Below are positions 21,262 to 33,544 of a stretch of DNA of 64,000 bases, in pieces; position 1 is the stretch's first letter, and each line of letters begins with the position of its first letter. The position numbers and the translations under genes were made by a program. The notes below the pieces were generated by a model. It made no database searches, had not been told where the DNA came from, and worked only from the letters and a program-made list of their open reading frames with translations. The stretch spans positions 18,530,846 through 18,594,845 of the forward strand of contig NC_062981.1 in the NCBI RefSeq assembly GCF_023078275.1, given 5' to 3'. Source of the DNA: Leguminivora glycinivorella (Eukaryota; Arthropoda; Insecta; Lepidoptera; Tortricidae).

Positions 21262-23088
21262 TGAGATGGCAACCCGTATTCCACATACGTGAATACGTGC
21301 TTTACTAAGTAGTTATAAATAGGTGATTAAAAATTGCCATCGGTTAAAAGTAATAAATCTAAAATGGCTAGCCGAAAAAAAAAGGGCGGCAATAAAAATA
21401 GAAAGCAGGCAGTTTCCCATTCTCGGATTACCCAATATTTTAGTTAAAAGATATTCTATAGAATTTTAAAAACAAAACCCATTATAAGATTTATTTATGA
21501 GTTTACTGGAACAACAGAAAAACCGCTATCGCACAATGCACAGTACGCCAAACCTATAACGTAATTATACTCTAATATGGTATATTATTCCATACAAAGT
21601 CTACTCTCCTTGGTAAACTGTTTCCAGGACATCTGGAGCCCATGTGTCGAGGCATTTGACCATGACCGTACCCTTCGTTGCAAAAGTGACAGCGGGGGGT
21701 TCCTATGAAGACCCGACCACGCCGAACGAGACAACGTGCACCGCTGCAGTAAGAGAGAGCGAGACAGCGCACAAATCAGAGCCTTGGAAGGGATAAGATC
21801 CCATAGAGAAAGCGTGGGCGCAATTGGATAATTGTAGCGACGAAATCCTTATATCATTGTTAATAAAGTTGATATTAGCGTAACTAGAAATAAGTTGGGG
21901 TTGCAGGGACTCCAGTTAGGATGAAGGCCGGGAGTAGAGGACACTCTGATTTTAGACTCCAAGAAAGACCCATGTCTTTCCAGCTTTGTTTCAATTTGTT
22001 CCCTGATCATGTATAATTGTAATAATTGTTAAAGATTAATTTAGTACTTCTTTATAGTAGAAAATAGATAAAGCCAGTGGTTCCGGATCCGGCGATAAAC
22101 GAGCTAAGTACCTCTTTTATCAAAACAGCGTCTCAAGTTGTATTTTAAGTAACACAACATATTTTAATTATCTTTGTTCAAGTGCAAGGCAAGTTCAATT
22201 CTTGCGTTATAATCTGGATTTATTGTTGGGACAAATTCTATAACCTCGTAATGGTTAATTAGTATTTTAAAGTAACTGTATAATGTTTCTTCAGCTTTGT
22301 GTTACATATCTTGTATGACATTTTATTGATGAATATTAGTGCGAGTTCGAGCCTCGCCACTATGTTAAATATATTCCATATATATTTGTTGAAACCAGGA
22401 TTCGAGTTCCTGAGATATCTAATTTACCTAAATACATTTCGTAAAGGATTGAAACGAGACGACCGATATTATATTGTTATATCCTACAGATTAAACAACA
22501 TGTGCATTTATTATAACTCAAACTGTGTTTAGAGTAAACTGTCTTGGAAATTCTGTTATTACAATTCCTAATGAATTATTGTATTGTTGTATTAAATAGA
22601 GCATAATTATAGACGTTATGTAGACATTGTATGTAGACGTTACATTAATAAGGCGAAGTAAGGGTTTTAGCGGGTTTTCCCTTACTTCATGAGCCATTGA
22701 TTTAATATATTGTCCCCGCAAAGGTATGGGCTTGACTTGTATTGTATACACTTTTGTCTTATAATTTATATAAATATTTCAAGTGATAAAGGCCTAAACT
22801 GTTTTCCTCAAGTACGTATTTCTGTAGTGTATTCAAGTTCGCATTCATAGATTTTTGATTTCATTTTATATAACGAATGCCTTATAGATTTCTTTGATAG
22901 GAACGCCCTATACCTTAATAAATTTGCGATAATATATTTCAATTTTATAAATCGCCATGTGCCTTTCCTTACAACTACCCCATATAGTAGCTCAGACTCC
23001 TTAGATTCATCTACACCTTAATCAATCTAATTTATTTAATTCTCTAAAGCCTTCAGCATGGTATTTTAGGTCCCCCAATACCATTGCA
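21262..23088 (+). repeat. Left LTR of the LARD-like element
   Basis: 1827 bp, starting tgagatggcaacccgtattc and ending aataccattgca. Differences I found from the right LTR are an A run of 9 instead of 11 (near 21375) and the third-last base (G for A). The three small frames within it are repeated identically in the other LTR and are not proteins. Near the right end atggtatt and aataccat form a small hairpin. Confidence 0.92.
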
Positions 23089-23090
23089 CG

Positions 23091-23110
23091 TGGCGCTCGT
23101 GACGCAGGAT
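23091..23110 (+). promoter_or_regulatory. Candidate primer-binding site
   Basis: tggcgctcgtgacgcaggat lies two bases inside the left LTR edge and starts with TGG, the complement of tRNA CCA. I could not match the rest confidently to a tRNA 3' end from memory. Confidence 0.55.
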
Positions 23111-26100
23111 CTAGTGCTTGTGTCTAAAATAATTTACAAAAAGACACAACTAGAAAAAGAACTTCTAAATTTTAAAAATTAAACACAACGTAGGAAACCT
23201 TAAATTTTATAAACTTAATATGACGGTCACTTCGATTACCTATGAAGAGTCTGAGAGGGGTGTTAAGTTGCTGTATAAAGTGCTATAATGATTAGCAGTT
23301 TTAACAATATTTGTGTATGTAGTTTGCTGTAATGTTTTACAACCAGAAATTCCAAGACAGTATACCTACTTTTATTCCGTTGAATTTTATTGTATATCTG
23401 TGTGTGTTTTGTGTGCAATAGCGTGTTTTGTGTTGATATTTAAATAGCAGGAGTCAGTTGTTCCCGCGATTTATATAACTTAAAATCAGTAATCTAGTAT
23501 CAGTTTTAGAAATATGTTTAGTTGTAACTAAAATGTAAATGACGGTCAATAATCGGGATAGTGTTACCTGGGCAGTTCGAGATTATATAGCAGGTTATTA
23601 TATAACAAAGCGTGTCGGAAAAAAAAATTGACCGTACATACATACATATAATAAAATAATACTAATTTTGTCAAGACTGGCGTGGTATATTATTTTCACT
23701 CTTGGTGATACAGATTATGATTTAATATTGGCGATTAATATTATAATAAATATAGCTTGCAGTTAGTGAATTCGAACAAGCTACATTAGCAGATAGACCT
23801 ATCTACTCGTAGTTCAGTTAAAGGAAAATTTGATGATATTATGGAGGCTTGTGACAATAAAGAGAATGTCAAATCGGTGATTTGTGATGATACATAGGTA
23901 ATTACCAAGGTATATTTCTAGTACCTACATATATAGATGTCGTAAATAGTAACGTTCAAATGTTAATGCTTTTATTAGAGTTTGGAGAAACTAAGAGATG
24001 ATGACCAATCAAATGGCAGTAGGTACTATATAAACATTTTCCGTTTACGAATCTAGATTTGATGACATTGAGGTGGATTATAATTTCATTTGCAGCTTAC
24101 CTATAAATTATTCCAACAATGTAAAATATACTATGTATAAATGTATTTTGCGTAGAGATATAGATATGAAGTTATTTCAAATATAAAATATGTAGTATGT
24201 ATGTTTGTCGTAAAGATTTTGTTTGAGATACACGATATTGTTTCAATCAGTCAGTTACCGATATTTATCGATACTAGTTAATGGAACGAAGCATTTTAAA
24301 AAGCAGGTAGAATATTATTAGTTATAACCATGCATTGTTTATCACAATAGATAAAACAAGAAAAAAAAAAAGAACAAGTGTTCGGACGGTTTACTTGGTT
24401 CCACATTACCTGGTTTGAAAGTTAATGTTGCAGCTCGATTTTCGATTGTTTATGTTATCACGAAAGAATTACCAATTTAATAATTAAAGTCCTAAAAGTT
24501 TGGTTCTCTTAATATACATATAAATAAATAACACATTTAGAATAAATAAGTGTAGAAACACGCGATGTTTCAGTTGTATACCTATACCTATTTATGCACT
24601 CAGTATAACGTTGTTGTACCTCTCGACCTTAAATGAAAGATGCGATAAATACTCGTTTCGAAATAAAAGAGTAAAACCTTATAAAACACATTTTAGGAAC
24701 AAAAATAAATAAGTACATAAATATTTTGTCTAAAGTGTTGTATTTCAGGCAGAATGCGTATTAATAATGATGAGGACAATTATTACTAATCGTGCAGGTT
24801 TCAATGGTTACTGTAAAAACAAAATAAAAGGTATACCATGTTTTGCATTTTAAATTTGAATTTGCAATTATTTTATGAAAAGACTTGAAAAGAAAAAGTA
24901 CATAAATCTTGCAGTTATTGGTTGGACAGACAAAAGGTATTTTGTTGCAGGATAGTTTCAGTATACCTAACATACCTGGCTTTAATAGGCGACTAAGACC
25001 GATCCTAGGAAAAGACTGGTGTGAATTGTGGCAGTTTTGACGCGTCTAGAGGCAAGACACGACGCCGCTGTATAGCCGACTGTGGACGGTCTCGACAACG
25101 CCTTTTGGATTGACCTTAACTTACCGATGTCTGATTAATTTTATCCAATTTATTTTTGGTTTGTTGTTGTTTGGGTAATTTGGGACTGAATCGATGCTAC
25201 CTGGTCGGTCCATGGTTTCTGTCACGAAAGGTTTTACTGATAAAAGTAGTTATAGATAGACATCTCTTACTATTCATAAATATGGGATAGAAGCTGTTTT
25301 ATTACTAAATAAATCTCGATGTAAATTAAAGTTCTTTGCTGTCGTAGTTTGTAATGATTCTATAATTATAACATTCGGAAAGGCGAAAAGAAATAAACAC
25401 ACAACCTGTTCCGCATGGTTTAAATTCCTTTATTTTTTTTGTTTGGTTTATACGTCTCAATGATACATAACACAAATGTTGGGTCTTCATATTTAAATTA
25501 AAGGTGTACAATTTGTGTGAATTAAATGTACAATATTGCTATATGCAATGTTTATTATAATACTATCTTGTTAATGGTACTCGGAGTATTCACAGAGAAA
25601 AATCAAACCTGGAATGCACCTAAATATTGAAAACTAATAGCAATTTATGACAACCGTGGATTCATTAATTATTTGAATATGTCTCACGAAAGTTTAACGT
25701 GTATAATCAAAGATTGTATGAAATCAATTACCCCAAAACTTAATCAGGTATAAAAACATTTTAAATAAATGTACCACAAGTTCTAATATTATTAATTTCT
25801 TTCATCAAGCCTATCTATGAAATTTTATCGGTCAAGGCATTTGTGACGGGGCTCATGAGTCAACTAGATACTGCAATCGAGGGCCTAGGGACGAGATTGA
25901 TTGCCAGGTCACACCTCTGTTATATGACTTGCGTAGAATAACCTGACTTCACTTGAACTGAGGCGCCGGGGTTAGCCGCAGTGATCACTCACAAGTAGTG
26001 TCAAAGGTATACCGTTTAACATCTGACACCAAATCATTACAAATGAATGTCCTACCATGCGCTTGCGCATTCGCTAACCCCCCCTACGATACTTTGATAC

Positions 26101-27594
26101 GTAGCCTCACGTTTCGAGTAACTCAGACTCTACGTGGGTAGCAGACGGGATCAGTTTTAGAAGCTTTGGCACCTCAGGGCTGCCCTGAGTAGTACATCTC
26201 ACTTACGCTTAGGAAGGACTGTTTCTACGCCTCCGCTCACGCTGGACGCAGTGTGACCCAAGAATTAATTCTCTCGTCTCAGACGAACGCGTTTTATAGT
26301 AGATCAGGCTCTGTCCATGAGGAAGTGACTCTGAGGTGTGTGGCTGAGGTATTTGTCTGTCCAAACTTTACTAAATAGGGCCATAATACCATTACACGAC
26401 GTATGGTCAGGCCATTGTCTGTTCAAATTATTATTTCATAACAAAAGTTCAATTGCATCACTTATTAACAAAAGTTAAAGTGAATTTTCATTTAGCTGGC
26501 ATCACTATCATAATACTATCTAAATACCCTAAAGAATAGAGATGACAAAGGGTTTTATTTTATGACAGCTATACTCAACAAATTTAATGATTTAAATAAA
26601 TGTCCCTAAATAGAAAATAGACATTTATTATGCCACAATATAAATTATATGACACAAAATTATTTTGATCAGTGTAATTTGAGATGCGAGATCTCTTGAC
26701 GACAACATAGGTGTTATTTACATATGTAATAATCTACTACAAGCTATCAAGTATTATTGAAAGTTGATTGTAAATTGTAATCAATAAACTAGAGGTCTTA
26801 TGTGTGAACTTCGTGTGGAAAATCCCTGGCCAGGGTAATGCGTGGTTGTGAAAGGAGATGTGTGATTGCAACTTAGTATCTTGGGAAGGTGACGATGTGT
26901 GAATTTCGAAGATAGTATGGTGATGTATGAGTCAAGAGATCTTGTTAACACAAACTGTAGTGTACTTGGTTAACGTGAACTATAGATAATTATATGAAAA
27001 CGCATAAAGCTTGAAATACAAGATACAAAATTAATTAAATTTCATTAGCACTTCCAAATAACGCTCTAAGATAGGATGTCGTTTGTGCAAAGAGACATAT
27101 GGTTAATCGTTAGAGGCAGTAAATGTAACGGTCTAAGTGCAAACAATAAGATACTATAAAAATTGTTATATTTTAAAATATTAAATTCATTATTATTTTA
27201 TTATCCGTGCCCAAACGTCAGGTAGTTCCTTCAGAAGTATAGGCGCCGGCGCTAAGATATTATTGTTATTGGTTTATTGCCCATTACAAGTCTCATAGTG
27301 TGGTTTTGTTAGAGAAGAAAGAAGCATAATTAACTTGTTTAAAGCTACCTTCCGTTTTGTAACCATTGGGACAAAGACATGAGTAGCAGGATAGCATTGA
27401 TTGACAAGCGCGCTACCTTTTCGCGGATTAATAAAGTAGTTTTCTAGATTTGAGCATCGTGGACGTGCACAAAGTAACGCCAGATTCCATCGATAATTAT
27501 TAAGATATAAATAAAAGGAGTTTACATTTTTTCCAAGTTCTCGTATTCATGTTATATAGGTTACGTGGAAGACAGGGTAATTTTGTTCGACTAA
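23111..27594. other. Internal non-coding domain of the LARD-like element
   Basis: AT-rich flanking stretches surround a more GC-balanced block at about 25840-26350. No long frame is present on either strand; the largest are 60-70 codons and featureless. The phrase attatttgaatatgtctcac, then gaaagtttaacgtgtata, at 25667-25705 is shared with the end of the palindromic element at 43028-43280. Confidence 0.75.
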
Positions 27595-27607
27595 CCAGAG
27601 AGGGGCG
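27595..27607 (+). promoter_or_regulatory. Polypurine tract of the LARD-like element
   Basis: ccagagaggggcg directly abuts the TG of the right LTR. The position and purine bias fit a plus-strand primer tract. Confidence 0.7.
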
Positions 27608-29436
27608 TGAGATGGCAACCCGTATTCCACATACGTGAATACGTGCTTTACTAAGTAGTTATAAATAGGTGATTAAAAATTGCCATCGGTTAAAAGTAAT
27701 AAATCTAAAATGGCTAGCCGAAAAAAAAAAAGGGCGGCAATAAAAATAGAAAGCAGGCAGTTTCCCATTCTCGGATTACCCAATATTTTAGTTAAAAGAT
27801 ATTCTATAGAATTTTAAAAACAAAACCCATTATAAGATTTATTTATGAGTTTACTGGAACAACAGAAAAACCGCTATCGCACAATGCACAGTACGCCAAA
27901 CCTATAACGTAATTATACTCTAATATGGTATATTATTCCATACAAAGTCTACTCTCCTTGGTAAACTGTTTCCAGGACATCTGGAGCCCATGTGTCGAGG
28001 CATTTGACCATGACCGTACCCTTCGTTGCAAAAGTGACAGCGGGGGGTTCCTATGAAGACCCGACCACGCCGAACGAGACAACGTGCACCGCTGCAGTAA
28101 GAGAGAGCGAGACAGCGCACAAATCAGAGCCTTGGAAGGGATAAGATCCCATAGAGAAAGCGTGGGCGCAATTGGATAATTGTAGCGACGAAATCCTTAT
28201 ATCATTGTTAATAAAGTTGATATTAGCGTAACTAGAAATAAGTTGGGGTTGCAGGGACTCCAGTTAGGATGAAGGCCGGGAGTAGAGGACACTCTGATTT
28301 TAGACTCCAAGAAAGACCCATGTCTTTCCAGCTTTGTTTCAATTTGTTCCCTGATCATGTATAATTGTAATAATTGTTAAAGATTAATTTAGTACTTCTT
28401 TATAGTAGAAAATAGATAAAGCCAGTGGTTCCGGATCCGGCGATAAACGAGCTAAGTACCTCTTTTATCAAAACAGCGTCTCAAGTTGTATTTTAAGTAA
28501 CACAACATATTTTAATTATCTTTGTTCAAGTGCAAGGCAAGTTCAATTCTTGCGTTATAATCTGGATTTATTGTTGGGACAAATTCTATAACCTCGTAAT
28601 GGTTAATTAGTATTTTAAAGTAACTGTATAATGTTTCTTCAGCTTTGTGTTACATATCTTGTATGACATTTTATTGATGAATATTAGTGCGAGTTCGAGC
28701 CTCGCCACTATGTTAAATATATTCCATATATATTTGTTGAAACCAGGATTCGAGTTCCTGAGATATCTAATTTACCTAAATACATTTCGTAAAGGATTGA
28801 AACGAGACGACCGATATTATATTGTTATATCCTACAGATTAAACAACATGTGCATTTATTATAACTCAAACTGTGTTTAGAGTAAACTGTCTTGGAAATT
28901 CTGTTATTACAATTCCTAATGAATTATTGTATTGTTGTATTAAATAGAGCATAATTATAGACGTTATGTAGACATTGTATGTAGACGTTACATTAATAAG
29001 GCGAAGTAAGGGTTTTAGCGGGTTTTCCCTTACTTCATGAGCCATTGATTTAATATATTGTCCCCGCAAAGGTATGGGCTTGACTTGTATTGTATACACT
29101 TTTGTCTTATAATTTATATAAATATTTCAAGTGATAAAGGCCTAAACTGTTTTCCTCAAGTACGTATTTCTGTAGTGTATTCAAGTTCGCATTCATAGAT
29201 TTTTGATTTCATTTTATATAACGAATGCCTTATAGATTTCTTTGATAGGAACGCCCTATACCTTAATAAATTTGCGATAATATATTTCAATTTTATAAAT
29301 CGCCATGTGCCTTTCCTTACAACTACCCCATATAGTAGCTCAGACTCCTTAGATTCATCTACACCTTAATCAATCTAATTTATTTAATTCTCTAAAGCCT
29401 TCAGCATGGTATTTTAGGTCCCCCAATACCATTACA
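27608..29436 (+). repeat. Right LTR of the LARD-like element
   Basis: 1829 bp, nearly identical to the left LTR. It ends aataccattaca, followed by the TTAT duplication. The near-identity of the two LTRs implies a recent insertion. Confidence 0.92.
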
Positions 29437-29850
29437 TTATACAGAGTTACTGTCGCAGTAAAATGTGTAATCACAGTGCATAGACTGCCCTCTTGACACA
29501 GACTTGAAACTTTTGAACCTCAGTTTTGACAATTTGGCCCATATTCTTAGCTTGATATGTTTTAAAATGTCAAATATTAATAATGGCGCCATCTAGCTGA
29601 GCATATCCCAAAGGTGTAATGCCATCTAGGGGGGTTACCATGACGTACTAAAGACATTCAGTTTAGGTTGAGAGAAAGGGACACAGCTATAGCAGTTACA
29701 TAGCTCCGTCCTTCTCTCTCAACCTAAACTGAACGGCTTTAGCACGTCATGGTAACCCCCAGGGTCACCGTACCTTTTTTTCTGTATGGTACTGAGGTAC
29801 GTTTTTTTCTTAGACTTTATCTGTCTATACGGAGTTATATATGTCTTTGC
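29437..29850. repeat. Dispersed repeat X, right part of the interrupted copy
   Basis: It continues repeat X (see 5512-5800) from its TTAT target site, with its left part at 21240-21261. It is itself interrupted by the palindrome at 29629-29760: gccatctag on one side and ctgtatggtac plus tatacggagttat on the other match the uninterrupted copy. Confidence 0.8.
29629..29760. repeat. 132-bp palindromic MITE inside repeat X
   Basis: It starts ggggggttaccatgacgtac and ends, inverted, gggggttaccatgacgtgct. The inner arms cagtttaggttgagagaa match exactly on opposite strands. The centre is about 25 bases. Confidence 0.85.
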
Positions 29851-29949
29851 CACTATTCAGCCTTCTCTTTGACATCATTTGCATACTTTGTCCTTGCAAA
29901 TCGTATCAAGCAAGAGTGTTTGTTTTGCATTAAATGAGATAGTTTTAAT

Positions 29950-30180
29950 TTGTTTAACTCCCGACGAAAAAACGACGGGTGTTATGAGTTTGACGTATCT
30001 GTCTGTTTGTCTGTCTGCATGTCTGTGTGTGTGTTTTTCTGTGGCATCATAGCTCCCGAACGGATGAACCGATTTAGATTTAGTTTAATTTGTTTGAAAG
30101 CTGAGTTAACCGGGAGTGTTCTTAGCCATGTTCCATGAAAACCGCCGGTCTACTACGTAAAATCTGGTAAAAACGGAGGT
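29950..30180. repeat. 'cccgacgaaaaaacgacggg' dispersed repeat
   Basis: actcccgacgaaaaaacgac, then tctgtctgtttgtctgtctg and cccgaacggatgaaccgatt, recurring at 43316-43560 with the same order of phrases. The parent family is unassigned. Confidence 0.7.
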
Positions 30181-30278
30181 TTAAAAATTTTAATCATGTG
30201 TCGAGAGATGGCAGTCTATGCACTGTAAGTACATTTTATTTTAACAGTAATTCTCTATGTACTCTGTCCTCTTTGCAG

Positions 30279-30434
30279 GTAATCAAGCATCCTTCTTTCA
30301 AGTACTGCCCTTCTCATTGTGTTGGAAACCGGGTCCCGACTCAATTTCCTCGCAATAATAGAATGCCCATTTCGGAAAGTAAGAAGCACAAATTGAAAAT
30401 CCAGAACTTCCTTAAGAGGATATTTGTCTCATAG
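30279..30434 (+). CDS. Exon-like fragment, 51 codons, function unknown
   Basis: A pyrimidine-rich acceptor (ctctgtcctctttgcag) ends at 30278. The frame that follows begins VIKHPSFKYCPSHCVGNR, is basic toward its end (SKKHKLKIQ) and stops at 30432-30434. It reads more like a protein than the surrounding frames, with a CPSHC cluster. No upstream exon or homologue is recognised. It may be a terminal exon, a decayed transposon exon, or chance. Confidence 0.25.
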   Translation, partial: VIKHPSFKYCPSHCVGNRVPTQFPRNNRMPISESKKHKLKIQNFLKRIFVS

Positions 30435-30439
30435 GGAAT

Positions 30440-31365
30440 GAGATCAAATTATTTTATCAATTTTTTTTTCAATAGACAATTTTCAATGATCAGATTTATA
30501 CACCGTGTTTCACTTAACACTAAAAACCTGAAAACTGTTTGTTCAGAATCGAGAGTAGAATCGATTGAGCTATATCTTGATGGGGGTAATATTTTTATTT
30601 AAATTGGTATGATAAGTTATTTTTTACGTGCCTATTCTATTGTATTCGTAATACAACATTGTGTATATCGCATTGCTAGAGGTTGTATACCTTTTTCCGT
30701 ATTTAGGGGTATTAATACTGGCTGGTTACTTGGGCGATTATTTTTTCCGCTACGAGTTTGACGTTGTTTGTCAGTTTAATCTTAATGTTTATCATAAGTC
30801 ATAACAAATTGAACTCGTACTTAATTACAACCTTGTCATTATGAATATTGGGTTTAAATTTGCTACCTGTCCAATTTGAAGTTTACTGTGACAAAGCTTT
30901 AAAGTGTTTTACAATGACATCTTAGCTGTCTATTGGTAAACCTTATGTCGTTGCAGTAACGTACACAAATAAATAGTTTTATGGTTTAGTATGGTAGTTA
31001 GCAATTATTTTATTGAGTGTAGAGCTAAAAGTCAAGTAGAGCTGTACAGAAATCTAAAAATTCAATTTAAAAAAAAGTAACCTTCAGATTAAAAGATGAA
31101 TACTCTAGATGAGTTTAAAAAAATAAAAATCTGTTGGGGTGTCTAAGGTTTTGAGTGATACCGGAAACACGTTGTATAAATTTTAAAATGCTTCCAACGC
31201 TTACATGCATGACCTTAACAAGAATTTGTTCGAATTTTGACATGTCCATAGAGTCAAAAATACATGATGCATATATCACTATGAATTTAAGGGTAAACTC
31301 CCAATTTAATAAAAAATAAAAAAGTCAACCATACCTTTCCTTTCCTTACAGTGAATATCCAAGCA
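30440..31365. other. No gene seen
   Basis: AT-rich. aataaatagttttatggttt at 30968 and similar words suggest old retroposon tails, but no family can be named. Confidence 0.4.
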
Positions 31366-31368
31366 GCA

Positions 31369-31605
31369 CGGGCAATCAACCTTTTCTTGCCAGTTATTGC
31401 CATGGTTACGGTCCCCTGAGTCACGCTGGTTTTATGCAAAATTATGCTACTTAAACTATGCAAACATGCCATTTTATTTGCCACCTACAAACATGGACTA
31501 CATCCATGTTTTCATAATTTCAGTAGCATAATTTTGCATTAAACCAGCGTGACTCAGAGGACGGTAACCATAGCAATAACAGGTTAGCAAAAATTGATTC
31601 GCCCG
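31369..31605. repeat. 237-bp long-armed palindrome (MITE)
   Basis: The ends are cgggcaatcaacctttt and, inverted, cgggcgaatcaatttttg. The arms run about 95 bp, including ctgagtcacgctggtttta and its complement, gcaaaattatgctact and agtagcataattttgc. The centre is about 50 bases. The small frames on both sides are products of the palindrome. Confidence 0.9.
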
Positions 31606-31609
31606 ACTA

Positions 31610-32300
31610 CAATTGTTTAGAGCATCGAACGTCCTAAGGGAACAATACCCGAAATCCGGGCAACGAAATTCGTCATTACAAACAAACAACAAAAGTTGTG
31701 GGTGACCGTTTTCATTCGCAAATTACGTCCGTATTTTCTTTTTAATATTTACAGAAATTAAAAAAGGGGATTCTTAATCGATAATGACATACACAGAAAA
31801 GGAATCCGACTTGTTATAGAAATGTTTATTTCATTTTATGCTGGATGGGTCTGTGCCTTCTATGGCTAACCTGTCAAAAATGATGTTGAACAACAATTAA
31901 CTATGGTGAACGTACATATGTTTTTCTTGTAGGTATAATGTGTTAATTTATTAGTTGCAGATACATTTATAATATAACAGACGGTACTTTACTTTAAAAC
32001 GATTAATTTTAGACAGTGTTCATATAATGCATACACTTTTATTTATCCATGTCAATGTCACATTTTTAAAAAAATGTGTTAATCATTCGTAATAATAGGA
32101 ACTCAGACTGTATTTGCTTTTGTTTTGTCTGATGCCATCAATATCTCGTTGCTAATTTAAAATGTCAATACTTGAATGATTTTTTCCAAAGTTTTTGACG
32201 GAACTGCTGTCACTGTCAACTTGTTTTTTTGTTAGACTTATAGACCGGGATATACACCGTGTTTACTTTTTTGTGTGTGGAAAGTCCATCGAGTGTGAAT
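31610..32300. other. No gene seen
   Basis: AT-rich spacer with no motif or partner noticed. Confidence 0.4.
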
Positions 32301-32310
32301 GCGACCTGGG

Positions 32311-32464
32311 TGGCTAGCCGAATGGCACAATCGCTCACGAAACGCTCACGAAACGAAGCGCTAGTAGATATCTATCTCTATCGCGCTTGCGTATTGGCGC
32401 GACAGAGCCAGCGGCGTATCGCTTTCGTTTGGCGTCGGAGAAATGCCATTCGGCTACGGGGCCA
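32311..32464. repeat. GCCGAATGGCA-type MITE, copy 2
   Basis: 154 bp. It begins TGGCtagCCGAATGGCA and ends, inverted, TGGCcccgtagCCGAATGGCA. The interior holds two overlapping cgctcacgaaacg units, then tatctctatcgcgcttgc and ttggcgcgacagagccag. It is nearly identical to 44091-44244, so both are recent. More diverged copies lie at 7681 and 45799. Confidence 0.9.
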
Positions 32465-32730
32465 GTGGTAACGCTGAAAGTGAACGCAGCCGACGCGCGC
32501 GTAGGAGGGTAGATCGCACGCTGTCTACGCAACTTTGACATCCACCCGCCTTCTTCAGTTTTTCCGTGTTCATGATGCTTGCAACTGCGTCGAAATATCG
32601 AGAGCTCGACAAAAATCAAAAAGGTCTAATGAAAATAACCGCGAATCATTCAAAACTCTCATTGTTTTTTTTTATTTATTTCTTAGAAATAGGTAAAGAA
32701 TTTATTGATTTAGACTAACACGATTTGCAC

Positions 32731-32920
32731 TCATAATTTTAGAACAAAACGGGATTTAATCGCGTAAACACTTACATTGATATTTGGCCCGACGTTTCGA
32801 ACATCACATTATCCCGGAGTCTACCCATGACCACGAACATAATATGATGTTCGAAACGTCGGGCCAAATATAAATGTAAGTGTTTACGCGATTAAGTCCC
32901 GTTTTGTTCTAAAATTATGA
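32731..32920. repeat. 190-bp palindromic MITE
   Basis: tcataattttagaacaaaac at the left end and its complement at the right. The arms (gggatttaatcgcgtaaaca, cttacattgatatttggccc, gacgtttcgaacatca) run about 85 bp with a ~30-base centre. Confidence 0.9.
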
Positions 32921-33414
32921 GGTAAAGAATTTGAGTAGGTAACATGCCTCGTGAAAGTGTCGATCCAGTCTGGGATCTTTTACTAAAAAAATGTCTACTC
33001 GCTTTTAGTTTAAAAATATCCAAGTTGTAGTGATCTGGAAATAGGTAGATGGATTAGTAGCGATACCAGTGGCAACTTCCCACATCTGTCTTAGCCTTTT
33101 CGTATACAGTCAGCATCAAGAGAGTGGATCATAAATATAAAGCTTCAGAAATAATAAGGTTAAAATTTTCGGTTTTCGCAATTTTTCCATTATCTGTGTT
33201 ATAATATAAGACGTTGCTCTGTACCAAGATTCAAGATTTTTATATCACATAGGAAGTTTAGTACTCTGTAGGTTTTGATTTCCTTGCGAGTGTCGAAAAT
33301 TTGCAACATATACGGCAATATCTTTTGATTCCATTGGCTTAGAACTAGAAGTTTGATTTTTTTTTCACAGCTTCAAGGGACAGTAGCTGAGAGCTGAGTA
33401 TTTGATGTATATTC

Positions 33415-33540
33415 CAACTTGATACCTCCACGCGTTTCTGAGAAAAAGGGTCTTGGCAGACAGACAGACTGACAGACAGATGGATGGACAACAAGGTGAT
33501 CCTATAAGAGTTCCGTTTTTTCCTTACGGAACCCTTAAAA
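33415..33540. repeat. 'gacagacagactgacagaca' repeat, reverse copy
   Basis: Reverse orientation of the repeat at 14820-14960: gacagacagactgacagaca, then ttccgttttttccttacgga. A related copy is at 35395-35480. Confidence 0.55.
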
Positions 33541-33544
33541 AGCA

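Larger units (their letters stand above)
21262..29436 (+). mobile_element. Non-coding LTR retrotransposon (LARD-like), 8.2 kb
   Basis: Two 1.83 kb direct repeats (21262-23088 and 27608-29436) enclose 4.5 kb. The ends are TG...CA, and 4-bp TTAT duplications flank the element at 21258-21261 and 29437-29440. A TGG-starting primer-site-like sequence begins two bases after the left LTR, and a purine tract (agagagggg) abuts the right LTR. The outer flanks join into repeat X, whose uninterrupted copy at 5512 shows the empty site. No frame in the internal part reaches 75 codons and no gag, protease, RT or integrase motif is visible. It must have been mobilised by another element's proteins. The LTR type (4-bp duplication) fits Ty3/gypsy-like partners, which is an inference. 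Confidence 0.9.

Noticed and set aside
21572..22751. Three small frames duplicated identically at 27920-29099
   Set aside because: They are identical only because the LTRs are; no motif, start context or conservation beyond the LTR supports them as proteins.
21262..29436. Interpretation as a segmental or tandem gene duplication
   Set aside because: TG/CA ends, TTAT target duplication, primer-site and purine-tract positions, and the empty site in repeat X explain the two 1.8 kb copies better as LTRs.
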